64,000 bases of DNA from Thecaphora thlaspeos (GCA_900291925.1 UWYS01000013.1:434001-498000); one strand, 5' to 3'. Numbered from the stretch's first letter, positions 1 to 12,900 are shown. Notes: generated by a model not told the origin, from the letters alone. A program made the numbers and translations.

Positions 1-1169
1 GACGCTCCCTCGCGCGGACCCTTCAGCACACCTTCCCTCACAGGCGCGGCAGTGGCCCCCCCGCAAATTGTGCGAGCGTCAATCTACATTCAACTTCCAA
101 GCAGCAGACCAGCAGGCTGCAGCGGCAGGCGGCCAGCCACAAATCACGTAGCGCAACCGATGGGCTCGCTCCGGCCTCACTCTTCCCAGTCCGTCCTCTC
201 ACTGCCTCACTCTTCACGTCCGACCGCCGGAACGTTGCTCTTCGACGATCCTCATCGATATCGTTCTTAGCCCCTTCAGGCCTCAGCCCCTTCAAACTAG
301 CCCTTACGACGATTGATTAAAACGTCTTCGTGCAGATTTTGCTCGACGCCAACAGGGACGGCAACTGTCCGAGACGTCGTTCTGGGAGCCAGGCGTGAGG
401 TCCCAACCCACCCAATTCGGGCATTGGCACTGCACTGCATCCGTCGTATTGCGACCTGCCCGCCGTGCAGGTCCAGGACGCTGGCCCATTGAGAACGCAC
501 CCCTTCCCCCCACGTCCCAGCGTCGGTCAATTTGCTTGTTTGCAGGCCATCACCGTCCAGCCCTTATCCGGCTCGGCTCCAAGAGAGCTCCTACGGACGG
601 ACGAGGTCTCTCAGTCTGCGCCGCGTGCCTGAACGAGCATCTCCAGCATCCGCAAGAGAGGAAGCCTGCTGGCCAGGCAAGTCGTACGACCAGTCCCACC
701 TCTGACGTCGAGCTCAGAGACGGAACCAGCAATCAGCTACTTCATCGGAACCAGTCGCCGGAGGAGGCAACGCACCGGCTGCACCCTCGATGGGGTCAAG
801 CAGCCTCTTTCTACGTCGTCGGAAGCACGGAGACCCCGTTAAAGGGACTCGACCTCTGCATCTCTTTCCTTCCTTCCCTTCCCCCACAAGCCTGGCGCTT
901 CGCAACGACGTTCACACCTTCCTTTCCGTTCCCGTTTCAAGGTCGTCGCCGTCGTCTTCGGAAATTTTTTCTTTCTCTTCAAGGGCCGGCTCCCTGTCTC
1001 TTTCGGCGTTCCCAGCAACAATCGCCGTCCGATCCCGCTACGGCTTTCCTTGTGTCCATCTCAACCCGACGCCACCCCGCAACGCTTCGTGCCCCGTCCA
1101 ACCACTAGCTCCATCGCCTACCCGTCCGACCTCGCCATCAAGTAATTACGCTCAGTTCTCTCATTCGTC
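1..1169 (+). other. Upstream region / long leader of the first gene
   Basis: There is no convincing gene on either strand. From about position 830 onward the plus strand is pyrimidine-rich (runs of tttcc and cttcc), as in the leaders of most plus-strand genes here. This suggests promoter and 5' UTR sequence for the gene starting at 1170. The open frames present have no recognisable domain and a composition typical of chance frames in GC-rich DNA. Confidence 0.4.
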
Positions 1170-3113
1170 ATGTCATCGTTCATCAACAACACCACCACCA
1201 CCGGCTTCGGCACGGCTAGCGTCGGAAGCGCCGACTTTACGGCGCATACGTCCATCAAGTCCTCAGCCGTGTTCGCCGGCAGCGACGGGCGATTCTTGCC
1301 GCCCGGGCTCCAGCAAAACTTCGTGGATATGGACGACAGCGACTCGTCGGAGGATGACGACAGCAGCTTCAGCAGCGTAGAGAGCGACGAAACGGTCGTC
1401 TCGCCAGAACTTCCCTCGGACGAAGAGACGGACCTTTCGGACCACCAGATACCCATAGCCTTCACCGGACCGGCTCCGGACCTCCTCCAGAGGCCCGACT
1501 GCTCGCCCAAAGGCGGTCGTGCCCTTCCGCCAGCTACGGGCAAGTCGACGCAGAGGATTCGCTGGGATAAAGGCAGCTTCACGCTGCCTTGCGGTGCGCA
1601 GCGCGACAATGGAACAGCCGACAAGCAGCCCACGCTCGTTAGGCCCGTCCCCGTCGCGCCCTTGAAGGCGCTCAATCTCACCGTTCCGACGCGTCGTCAC
1701 ATACGCTCGGCGTCGCTCGCACTGCGCCACGATGCGGCGCTGCGCAACCTCCAGCTGAAGCAAGAAGAGAGAGAGGAGAGGAAGGCGCTGAAGCTTGACA
1801 TGGGTGACGAGAAGCTAGACATTCTCGGTTTCACCTCGTATCCCCGGTCGAGTGGGACGGCCCTCACGCGATCTGTATCTCAGCCTCAAGGAAGGAGGTC
1901 ACTGCCTGCGCATCCGAAGGGTCTAGCGTCAGAGGCACCGAGGGTGGCGGCCGCTTCGGACGTTGTCGAAAGCGAGGACGGCGTCGCCAGCTCATCGGTG
2001 CAGGGACAGACGAGAAGCAGCAAGGACGAGCGCCTCAGGGTCAGCGCCCACCTCCTGCGCACCCTTGGAAGCTCGCAGCAGCAGCAGCAGCAGAGCGAGC
2101 CGGTCGGATGCGTCTCGGGACGTAGCGTCTCTTGTCACCGTCGCCCGCCGTCGCTGGACGAGATCTCGTTCCGGATCGGCGGCGGCTGTCCAGACATGCT
2201 GCAGTGCAGTCGCGACGGCTCTGGATGCTCGGCAGATGTCGCCCATGGGTCCCGCGCCGCCACCCGCCCCTCCCCCTTCGGCGGGTGCATCGAGCTCGGC
2301 GGCGTCGAGCTTTACGTTACGCCGCCAACGCCACGCATGGCTGACCATGATCCGGTCTTGCCGGGCGTCATGCTGCTGCGCTCGCCCGGCCCTGCTCCGA
2401 TGGAGGTCAAGCAGGGCCGTCTGGCTGCTCCGGCGTTTGACATTGCGCCTGGCCGCACACGGATGGTTCAAGACGACCAGCGCATAGTCGAACAGCTATC
2501 CAGGCTCGTTCAGCAGGGCGGCCTCCTCAAACCTCTCGGCTTCGGGCTCCTTGCCCAGCCTGTCGCTGCGAAAACCGACCAGGTCGTAGCTTCCGCCAGC
2601 TTCTGTGCCACGCCACAGCGCCCTCGGCAGGCTCGCAAATCTGACGGCGACGACTCTGACAGCGACAGCGACCGCGAGAACCGGCAGAGCGGCGCGAGGC
2701 CGCAACGACAACAACGGTCGAGCTCGTCGTCTTTCCCGGTCGAAGATACGCAGCGAGCTTTCGGCAGGGCTCTCACTGATCGGTCCAACGGGCAGAGGGG
2801 CGGCGACGACGACGGCCGAAGCAGCGTCGTGCCGCTCTCGGGCTCGCCAAAGTTCGTCGCACCGGGTTGCCGCGGATACGGTCAGTCGGGCAAGGGCCTG
2901 CCGTCGACCGCACCGCGCACCGCGACCGTACGTAGACACGCGGTATTGTTGTCCTCGCAGGGAGAAGGACGCTGCGGCGTCGAAGCCCGTGCCTCGGCCT
3001 CGACACTTACCAGGAGCTGCTCAGACGCCGGTCAAACATCGCGCGCCGATGCTGGGCGGACGATGCTGGCGAGGCTCGAGCAGAGACGGTACAGCAGTAT
3101 CGTCGTCGCCTAG
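1170..3113 (+). CDS. Disordered Ser-rich protein of unknown function, candidate PP1-docking motif
   Basis: A single uninterrupted frame of 647 aa starts at an ATG after a pyrimidine-rich leader and ends in TAG. I do not recognise a folded domain. The protein is low in complexity: an acidic Asp/Ser segment (about residues 52-90), a short basic/charged segment near residues 170-215 (LQLKQEEREERKALKLD), six consecutive Gln encoded by (CAG)6 at 2076-2093, and an acidic DSDSDSDREN stretch. The segment TQRIRWDKGSF near residue 130 fits the relaxed PP1-docking pattern [KR]-x-[VI]-x-[FW], so a phosphatase-regulatory role is possible, but this is inference from one short motif. The gene lies tandem upstream of RPS28. 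It is probably a real gene, because one long frame runs the full length with a Ser/Arg bias like other fungal regulatory proteins; its function is unknown. Confidence 0.7.
   Translation: MSSFINNTTTTGFGTASVGSADFTAHTSIKSSAVFAGSDGRFLPPGLQQNFVDMDDSDSSEDDDSSFSSVESDETVVSPELPSDEETDLSDHQIPIAFTGPAPDLLQRPDCSPKGGRALPPATGKSTQRIRWDKGSFTLPCGAQRDNGTADKQPTLVRPVPVAPLKALNLTVPTRRHIRSASLALRHDAALRNLQLKQEEREERKALKLDMGDEKLDILGFTSYPRSSGTALTRSVSQPQGRRSLPAHPKGLASEAPRVAAASDVVESEDGVASSSVQGQTRSSKDERLRVSAHLLRTLGSSQQQQQQSEPVGCVSGRSVSCHRRPPSLDEISFRIGGGCPDMLQCSRDGSGCSADVAHGSRAATRPSPFGGCIELGGVELYVTPPTPRMADHDPVLPGVMLLRSPGPAPMEVKQGRLAAPAFDIAPGRTRMVQDDQRIVEQLSRLVQQGGLLKPLGFGLLAQPVAAKTDQVVASASFCATPQRPRQARKSDGDDSDSDSDRENRQSGARPQRQQRSSSSSFPVEDTQRAFGRALTDRSNGQRGGDDDGRSSVVPLSGSPKFVAPGCRGYGQSGKGLPSTAPRTATVRRHAVLLSSQGEGRCGVEARASASTLTRSCSDAGQTSRADAGRTMLARLEQRRYSSIVVA
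2076..2093 (+). repeat. (CAG)6 microsatellite, in frame poly-Gln
   Basis: Six CAG units sit inside the first coding gene and encode a run of six glutamines. Length polymorphism would preserve the frame. Confidence 0.9.
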
Positions 3114-3743
3114 GGCGGGAGCTGTGAGGCACGGTGAACACTTGGTCGCTTCTTTGTACACTGTAGAGCGTCTCACCAATTGCAGCACCTTGCCGTCTCC
3201 TAGTGTGTCGGTCCCATCGGACCTGATGAGGCTGCCTGATGAAGCTTCACTAAAGGATGGGGGATCAGGAGGAACGGCCTGGGTCCGCCTCGCGAGCAAC
3301 AATCTCATGTTGACACGTCCATGGAGGTCCTACATGCATTTGATGATCCTTGTGAACGCTGTCGGACAGCCTCGTCTCGCCGAGAGAGGCTTGCGGTCGT
3401 CGTCGTCACAATATGGCGGCGCCAATACCGTCGGAAGAGGATGGAGAGATCGAAAGTCGGGCCGCCCGGGAAAAGGCAGCCCAAAAAGACGCGTCACGTG
3501 TATGCTCGGCCGGTTTTTCATAAAAGGCGGATCCGAAGTAAAGTCCGAAATTTGTTGGCTCTTCAGGTCGCGCCCGCTGCTTTTTGCTGGCCGAAAGGCG
3601 GGAGGGTGGCAGGGCAGCAGAGGCGCAGAGCGAGAGGCCGCCCGCCCCGCTCGCTCGCCCGCTGCCGTTGGACTCTTTCCTGCTCACGATCCCCACACCC
3701 CATCCCTCCCCTTCCTCTCTAAATCTCCCGTCAATCATTCAAT
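3114..3743 (+). other. Intergenic region, RPS28 promoter and leader
   Basis: No gene is visible. Near 3512-3530 the sequence tttttcataaaagg is AT-rich and could serve as a TATA-like element about 220 nt before the RPS28 start. The last 60 nt before the ATG are C/T-rich. Confidence 0.35.
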
Positions 3744-5001
3744 ATGGATTCCGCCAAGGTCCCCGTCAAGCTCGCTCGCGTAAGCATCATACGACGATTT
3801 CGAATCCGACTCGACTCGACTCGACCCGACTCGACAGACTCTCGACAGATGAGCAGGCAGGCCGTAGAATGGGCAGGGTGGGGTGGTAGTGGCAATATCA
3901 TCGAGAAGGAGGGATGATTGTGGCCGAGCGTATGGAGAGTAAAAGCAGGAGCTGTGCTGCCGGGATAGACCATTGCATAGCTTTCGTGAGACGAGATACG
4001 CCGACAACCTACGACAAAAGACAACTGCAAGACCGATAACGTGACCGACGACGACAGCATATCGACAAGTTAGGACGACGACTGCGTTGCCTCCCATCCG
4101 AAGGCTGGATCGACCTTTAAACGCAGCTGGAGGATGCTAGCGGCCTGCATCGTGCGGACCGATTCAGCTCTTGCGACACCCCTCCAACTACCATACGACG
4201 CTGTCGGTCCGCCTTTGACGGCTACTGTCTCAGGACACCTTCGACGGCCGATTCAGCAAGGTTCGCGAGCGACTTTTCGCAAATCACCGACTTCCGACTT
4301 GACCAGCTTCTAAAACCGCCAGCGTTTCTCTGTCTCCCTCTCTCGCGTTCGCAACTGCTGTTCTATACCTGGCAGCTACTGGAAATTGCGGTCTCCACAT
4401 GGGTTGGGATGGTGAAAAGAGGGGGCGGATCAGAACCTGGAACTGCCCTTCGAGCGGCGGTCTGTCGAGCGCAGCGAAACCTGCTCCAACACGTCTGGCA
4501 CGCGGCGGAACCGCTGACTCACGCAACTTCCTTCCTCTGCTCCTACGGCTCAACAGGTTACTAAGGTTCTCGGCCGTACCGGCTCGCGCGGAGGTGTCAT
4601 TCAGGTCCGTGTCGAGTTCATGGACGACACTCGCCGCAGCATCATCCGCAACGTCAAGGGCCCCTGCAAGGAGGATGACATCCTCGCTCTGCTCGAATCC
4701 GAGCGTGAGGCTCGGTACGTGTCATTGACCCGTTTGAACTAGGAGGGAATGTGGTTCATGGGGAGAGCCTTTTGGGATGTTGCCGGCTTGTTCCATGCTG
4801 GACAACTCGATTAGCGAAGCTCATGCAGTCAGATCAGCTCGGACGGAGCAGCATCAGGGCTGCACGATGGCGGACCGGTCATAGGAAGGCCGTTGAATAG
4901 AGCGAGAAGAAGCTCGACCTCGAAAGGAATGGCGCACTGACCTACCTTACCTGCTCCCACCTCTGCACTCCCACTCGCTTCGCCGCAGTCGTCTCCGATA
5001 A
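3744..5001 (+). CDS. RPS28: 40S ribosomal protein S28 (eS28)
   Basis: Small-subunit ribosomal protein near the mRNA exit site, with an S1-like OB fold. The gene is in three exons: 3744-3779, 4557-4714 and 4989-5001, total 68 aa, the usual family length. Exon 1 encodes [12 protein letters not shown]; exon 2 begins [14 protein letters not shown] and holds the conserved VEFMDDT and RNVKGP segments; exon 3 is only 13 nt and restores the invariant C-terminus EAR-RLR before TAA. Splice sites are GTAAGC..CAG and GTACGT..CAG with matching phases. The tiny last exon is easy to miss, because without it the frame runs into intron sequence. Intron 1 (777 nt) is unusually long for this genome and contains a (CGACT)n tract. 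The family assignment is certain; exon ends rest on conservation. Confidence 0.97.
3807..3835 (+). repeat. (CGACT)n tract inside RPS28 intron 1
   Basis: About six imperfect CGACT pentamers lie close to the 5' end of the long first intron of RPS28. Confidence 0.75.
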
Positions 5002-5477
5002 ATGGTTCCTGGACTGAGGTCGACGTCGGCTTTTCCACCGAGGCCTCGCTCTCAAGGTCCCTATATTTGTCGATACCGCAGCTTCTCTCTCTCTCGGTCA
5101 ATTTGCATGCACGAAAACTCCCTCCTTCACACACACTCAATACGTCGCTCGAAGGAGCGGAGGCCCGTCGAGTCGTCAGCAAGAAAGAGGAAGAATCTCC
5201 CGTCGTGCCCTTTCTGGCTTCTTAGATGCGGTCTGCCAACTCACACACACCTGTACAACCAGCACACGAACCTGCACTTCGCGGCTCTTGTTCGCAATCC
5301 AAAAACCCCCCAGACCGGCAGCTTCCCCAACGGGGGCTAGTCCGGGATACGAGACACACAACGTACGCTCGCTTGCTCTGCCTCTGGTGCGATGCGATGT
5401 GGACATGCAGAGGTCGACACGACACGTGTGGAAACCTACATCACAATAGTCTCGGAGGGTGGGTGTGACAGTACCAT
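5002..5477. other. Intergenic region between two convergent genes
   Basis: This stretch lies between the RPS28 stop and the stop of the minus-strand UPF0303 gene. It is presumably two facing 3' UTRs. I see no further gene or structured element. Confidence 0.4.
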
Positions 5478-5993
5478 CTAGCCAGACTGATATGTGATCT
5501 GGGCAGTGACGTGTTCGAGAGCCTCGACGACGAGCCTGTGATCCTCCTCCTGCGTCAGGCCCGAGACGACGATCGCGCCGATTGGACCCGTGGTGAGGCC
5601 GGCAATGTTGATGGGGAAAGCGCCGCCATGCGCTGCGTACTCGGGTCCAAGGTAGTCGAGGTCGCTTCCCTTTGCCTTTGCGACGAGCTTGCGTCCGACG
5701 AGGTAGCTGCTGGTGTTGAATCGCTTGACAGTGTTGGACTTTCGTCTGACCCAGTCCCAGTTGTCTGGCCCAACCGACGGACCGTCGCCGACGGTGCAGG
5801 CGATCAGGGTGTGGCCGGTGAATAGATGGACGGAGATGACGATCCCCTTGCCCGAGTCAGCCAGGGAAGAGGAGAGATAGTTGGAGCGAATAGCAGTCCC
5901 CACATCGAAGGCAATGGATGCGTCGAAGCGCACTAGTGTGAGGGTGCGCTCTTGCTCCTCGAGGACGGAGATTAGTTGCGCGAGGTCTGCCAT
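5478..5993 (-). CDS. UPF0303 / heme-degrading-domain (DUF336) protein, Ybr137w-like
   Basis: Single-exon protein of 171 aa starting MADLAQLISVLEEQE and ending at a TAG on the minus strand. The length and pattern fit the UPF0303 family (HbpS/DUF336 fold): an N-terminal helix, then DASIAFDVG, then WDWVRRKSNTVKRFNTSSY, and a C-terminal block AHGGAFPINI...GAIVVSGLTQEEDH, the Gly-rich signature of the family. In budding yeast the homologue Ybr137w has been linked to delivery of tail-anchored proteins through the GET route, while bacterial relatives bind heme; which role applies here cannot be told from sequence. No signal peptide or membrane segment is visible, so it is probably cytosolic. The minus-strand start is well placed, and the frame has no sign of introns. 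Confidence 0.9.
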   Translation of the reverse strand: MADLAQLISVLEEQERTLTLVRFDASIAFDVGTAIRSNYLSSSLADSGKGIVISVHLFTGHTLIACTVGDGPSVGPDNWDWVRRKSNTVKRFNTSSYLVGRKLVAKAKGSDLDYLGPEYAAHGGAFPINIAGLTTGPIGAIVVSGLTQEEDHRLVVEALEHVTAQITYQSG

Positions 5994-7893
5994 CTTGCGA
6001 CAAGGTTGTGTGTGGCTGCGGTGCGAAGAGTGAGCGGCGGTGGTTGTGGTGGGGGCGGTGTGGGTCGAGGCTCCTGTCGTGGTGGTGGCTGGATGGACAG
6101 CTTGATGCCAGGGTCGGCGTCAGTGCCAGACTTTAGATACTGCTGCTTCTACCGGAAAGACCTCCACCCCATAGGCACTACCACGCACGAGCAGACCGAA
6201 CGATGACGATCACTCTTCCTCTTCTCCACCAGCACACAGCAGCAAGAACGAGCCGGCTCATCGGACCGAAGAGCTTTGCAGGCAATCGTCGGGCGGCGAC
6301 AAAGAGGCGGGGGAAGCAGCGAAATGCGGCCTTACAGCGAAGGACTTGCAATCTCGAAAGCACCAGAACCGCCCGTCGACCCTTTCCCCACGACTGGCGA
6401 CTCTTCTTGGCGCCCACGCTTCCCTCTTTTGTATCGGGAAGCGTTGTCAACGGTGAGAGCCACGTTCGGGTCGGCAGCGAAGGCATGTCGCCGGCTTCGC
6501 TCTCTGATGATGTTGCCGTGTCCGCTCGCGAAGAGACCCCTTTAGGATCTTTGGCAGTGATGCACGAGCAAAGGAGCGGGCGCTGTAGAAGAACGGAGGT
6601 GGTTTCTTCCTCGCATCCTGTCACAGACGTCACGCCCGCGCGCACGCCCGCACACATGTCGACGACGGCCTCATCTCGGACGATGTTGCGAGGACGTCGT
6701 ACCCTCCATCTCTGGCGTCACAAGCCTGAAGCTAAAGCAAGAACGCTCTCCGATAAGCCTTAGAGAGCGCAGCCAAGGCCTCAAAGTGCGACGGACCCTG
6801 CCCCAGCAGCTGGTACCAAAAAGGCCAAAAGGCGATAGGGCCAGGGCCTTCCGCAGAGCGTCCGTCCGCTGCTGGTGTCATGCTGGCTGCTGTCACAGAC
6901 AGTGGCAGCGGCCAAGCGCCAGACAGGCGCAAGTCGAGCAGGTAATTCAATCATCGCCTTGAGACTTTCGATTAAGAAATTTGTATTCGAGGTCAGAGCG
7001 AGAATTGGCGCTGCTGCTGGCCCCTTTCTATCTCTCCCTTTCCATCTATTTTCTCTCTCTGTCTCTAGGCCCGGCGGGGTCGACGCCGCCCTGCTCACTG
7101 CCTGGCGTCCAACCCTTGCGAGCGAGCGAGGCAGGCCGACAGAGAAACGCGCCCTCTGTAAAGTCACGCAGCTCCAACATAACCTCGCCTCCTGGCCCCC
7201 TTCGTGCTGCCTCGCCCTCACCCTCGTCCTCACCCTCGACGCTGTGACATTCCTCACTCTCGCTCTCTGTCCACACGTCAAAGCTGCTGCTATCGCTTTC
7301 CTCCTACACGCCACCCTCCAATTCTTCCTGGATCCGGAGCTCGAAGCTGATATCCTTCCGCTGTCACCGCCTATCGACAGCATCACAACGCCCCGCCTAC
7401 CCGTTCGACACCCGGCTTGCAGTTCCTCTTGACCCTTTCCGACACCACCGACGCCTTGCAACGTCTTGATTCACAGACGACTTCCTCCGACCCCATTGCC
7501 TCGCCGGTCTTGGCCCAACTCTGTCAGAGAGCTTGTGGTCGCGCTTCGACTCGTGGCCCCCTAGCTCGCCTCATCCGACCACTGCATCTTGAGACCCTCA
7601 TCATCCCCCGACCGAACGTACTACCACTCGACTGAACAATCCATTGGCATCCGCCTGCCCGGTCCGGTCCCTTCTCTTCAACACCTTTCGGCTCTTCCGT
7701 TCCATACCCCTCCCTCGATTCACCCGGAGCTCCTTCCGTGCCACTGCGCTGCACTCTGTCCGCCCGGTCAAGCCCGCTTGACCTCTTCACTCACCCACTC
7801 GGAACGCAACCCGCACTCCTCGGATTGCCAGCCTCAGTGGACGCCCCCGAACTTTTCCCTTGCTAGCCCGGACATTCTTGTGATCTCTACACG
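5994..7893. other. Long gene-poor region with the RAC1 leader
   Basis: This 1.9-kb stretch lies between two divergent starts. Open frames on both strands around 6178-6763 and 6781-7461 have no recognisable domain and look like chance frames. From about 7020 the plus strand becomes strongly pyrimidine-rich (ttctatctctccctttccatc, ctctctctgtctct) and stays so to the RAC1 ATG, which fits a promoter plus a long 5' UTR. I see no RNA gene. Confidence 0.4.
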
Positions 7894-9218
<1,325 letters not shown>

Positions 9219-9958
9219 GGAACAATTCTTTCCTCCCTCCTTTTCTGCCCTCTGCCCCTCTCTCGACCAGATGTAGATGGGTACGACCACAGGCGGTGGA
9301 AGGAGGTAGCAGGAGAGAACCGAGTTGGGTTTCGCGGCGGATATGTAGCGCCCCTGTGCAGCTGGAGAGCGCGAGCATGGCCAGCGGCGTGTCGCTTGGG
9401 CTCCCCACTCCGTGTGCTGAGCTCGAGACCTCTCCTCCTGGCCATGTCCGTCTCTTTGTCTCATTCGTGCACGTTCCGGAATGACCTCATATCACTCACG
9501 CTTCCTCTGCCTTACCCTCTCTCCAGATCCTCCCATCCGCTTTGTTCTAACGACCCCTTAATGTCTTGCGCTACAGCCTCATCGAAAGCCCTTGCCTCGC
9601 ATCAATCCTCCAGGCTGCTCTCGACCCTAGTCTGTCGCGGTCCATCAGCGCCAGCATGGCCTTGGACCATGGACCGATAAATGCAGCGTGTAGAGGCGTT
9701 CTGAGTGCCTGCCAGCCAGTCTAGTTGTCGGTAGTTGGCGCTACGCCGTCCCTCTGGCTCGCCCGCCGCCACTACGCAAGATGTGCTTCATGACCCACTG
9801 TAAAGCGCCGACGGCCGCGGTAAATTACGACGCTTATGGGGGAAATGGAAGAGAAAGGAACCGTCCATTACGCTAGACAGACGCTATGAGGACTACGTGA
9901 GGACGAGATCGGGAGGAAAGAAGGGTCAGACAAAAGCGTCGACAGATGATGTAGGATA
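9219..9958. other. Intergenic region between convergent RAC1 and UBE2O-type gene
   Basis: This 740-nt stretch lies between two stop codons and presumably holds two 3' UTRs. No gene or repeat of note is visible. Confidence 0.4.
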
Positions 9959-12900
9959 TCAGGCAGCCGCGGTGCCCGTCTCTCCCTCCGTCTTCCTTTC
10001 GCCGCCGTCGCTGCTGCTGCTGCTGCTGCTGCTGGACTTCTCGTTCCACAGCCTCTCCAGCACCGTCAGATGCCTCCTGAGCACGATGCAGCTGCCCATA
10101 CTGATATGCAAGATGGAGTCATCCTGACCTCTTTCCTTTGTTCCGTTGACCGTCGCCGCGGCCGCCTTCGCGTCTCCGTTAGCTTTTGATGTTGCTACTG
10201 TTGCGCCCGTCTGTGCCTGCAGTGCTTTGCGCCTCTTTGCCTCCTCAGTCTCGGCGATGAGATCTCTGCACCTTTTCATCACCTTTTGCAGCCTCCCTTT
10301 CCCCTTCTCGCCCCCATCGCCATAGTATAGGTAGGCGAGCTCGTCCTCTAGCCCCGTCGGCGGCTGCTCCAGCGCCCTCCTGACAAAGCCGCGCGCCAGG
10401 ACAAAGGCCTTTTCCGAGTAGTGGGCCGAGTTGACTTCTCCCTCCTCGGTCCCCTTGAGCTTCTCGTAGGCCGGCTCGGTGAACCACGGTTCGCGCACCA
10501 GCACCAAACCTTGGATCGAGACCAGGACCTGGAGCAGCGACGACTTGGTCGCCGACCAGCTCTCGCTCTCCTGTCCCGACCAGGTGCCAAGGATCGATAG
10601 GCACACCTTGCCCTCCTCGTACAGGTTCGGGCTGACGCGGCCGCTGCCGCTGGTCCAGCTGTGGAAGTGGGCTACCGGGGGCTCTTGCGGATAGGAAGGC
10701 TTGAGGTGGAAGTCGATAACGAACGGTGCGTCCTCGTACGGCGTCCCTTCGCTGCCGATGATCAACACGCGGAGGAGATCGCTACGGTCCTCGTAGCTGC
10801 GCACCAGGATTGAGTCTGGAAGGCTGGTCTGCAGCACCTTGAACTCCCTCTGTATGCGCTTAAAGTAGGCCGCCGATGAGGTCGAGCCCGCCGGCTCTTT
10901 GAGGAATGCATGGTCCGATGGCGCTGCCTCGAGGATCTCGAAGCGCGACCAGCGCGGATCGTCGGTGGGGAGCCCGGCGCTGAGCAATTGCGACTGTGGT
11001 TGCGTAAGCGATTCCGAGCGCGTGCCGGCCGTTTCGACAGCGGCAGGAGGCATCTCAACCTCGGCGGCGGCGGCGGTGGCGGCAGGTGTGCTCTCATCCA
11101 TAGGTCGAGCGTGCTGCTGCTTCGGCTCTCTCCCCTCTTCTGTTACGTCGACCACAATTTCGGCGACCTCGGGGTCTGGCGGAGTACCCGGCGTTGTTTC
11201 GCCGAGGTCGACGGGAGCGGCGGCGCCGTCGTCCTCAACGTCCACGTCCTCCCAGTCGTCGCGCTCCGTCACCTCGTAGCCTTCCTCGTCCAACCACATG
11301 GCGGCCTCATCCTCGTACTCGGACCCGAACTCATCGTAAGCCATGTTGTCCATCTCGTTCTCGTCCATGTAATCGTCTTCGAAGGTGTCACCCAGGAGCG
11401 AGAGCTTCTTCAGCTGCGTAGATACCCGGCCGCCGCCCGGCAGCGAGATAACGATGCTGCCGTCCAGGTGCAGCTCGGTGACCGTGCCGTACCAGTCAAT
11501 GTCGACCGCATCGCGCTTCGGGTCCTTAGGCGCGCTGAGCGGTGTGTGCTGCATATGCTTGGCGCTCAATTCCACACCACGCTTGCCCAGCGCCTGGTGA
11601 AGCTTGCCGGTCGGCGGAACCTCCTCGCCCTGTCCGACACGAGGCAGAGCGGGCAGCGGCATGCTGTGGTCGTGCTTGTCGATCATTACGACGTCGCCGC
11701 GGTGGATGCCAAACGTGTCGGGATCGATGCCGTGCACGTTGAGCTCGAGCACCGGAACCGTCTCGATCGTGTCGGTGCCGTAGAGCCGGATCTCTGCAGT
11801 GCGCTCCTCTGGGTCCATGGTCTGTACGATGGCGGCCTTGGGGCTCTCCCCCTCGCCCTGCCACCACACCCAGTCGCCCGGCCAGGCCTCGTATTCGTCG
11901 ACGTTAATGTAGGGCAGCAAGGTGCTTGCGTCCTCTTCTGTTTGCGTGCCGTCCTGCCAGATGACCTGTGCCTTGGTTGTGGTGTTGGTGACGTGCAACA
12001 CATTTACGGGGAGCCGTTCCGGTCCGTGGAAGGTAGGCTCGACACCGTGCTGTTTGGCGAGCGCCTTGCTGCGGAAGACGACCCGGTCGCCGACCGCCTG
12101 GCAGTAGTCGGAAAATGACCGGACCAGCGTCAGCTTGTCGATGTCGTCGCTCCAGTAGCGCTTGGGCCGGGGCCGTTTCTCTTGCTCCTGCCACGGTAGG
12201 GTCTGGTTCATCGCCAGCCAATTGATGTAGAGGACCGTCTGCCGGACGTCGAGAATCGTCATCTTGCTGGGCAGACGGCCCGAGCGAAATTGCGACTCCC
12301 AGACAAAGTAACCCTCTTGGTACGTCTCGGGCCGCACATGGCCCACCGGCAAGCTGGAGCCGACGTCAAAGATCCTTGTGAGTTCAGTCGAGTCGCTCGA
12401 CTCGACCAGCGCCTCCTCAAAGACTTCCTCGACGACGCCGACCCAGTCGTTTGCCACAACGTAGTCTCCGCGCGTGATCCGGACGGCGTTCTGCAAATCT
12501 GCTGCCGGTACCTCGTGGTCGATCTTCTTCCGCGATATGACATGCTCGAGAGTGAGCTTGCGCTTGATTTCGACGATGACGCACGAGGCCTTGTCCTTGT
12601 GCGATCGCTTACAGACGTCTCCAACGTGCAGGGCGCGGTCAACCACCTCGACCTCGTCCTCGTTGATGATTTCGCGGACGTCCGAGGGCGACCAGAAAAC
12701 ACCAATCTCTCCTTGATTCAGCTGCGAGCGATGCGAGGAGGGCAGCGAGTAGGGAAGGGTGGGGAGGGGGGAGGTCAGCGGTACAGCTCGGCCGCGATGG
12801 CTTCGATGCGAGTCCGACAGAGGCTCACCGGACGGTTCTTGCCGGTCCTGTCTCTGGGAGGGTCGTGGGGCTCTCCATCCTCGCGCTGCCAGCATCTCAG

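Noticed and set aside
2605..3783. 392-codon plus-strand frame overlapping the first gene and RPS28
   Set aside because: It is out of frame with both genes, Arg-rich without domains, and would overlap the RPS28 start.
6178..7461. Several 150-230-codon frames on both strands
   Set aside because: They overlap each other in opposite directions, have no domain, and part lies in the pyrimidine-rich RAC1 leader.
10910..12118. 402-codon open frame on the plus strand
   Set aside because: It lies antisense to the conserved UBE2O-type coding region and has no recognisable domain; long antisense frames are expected in this GC-rich coding DNA.
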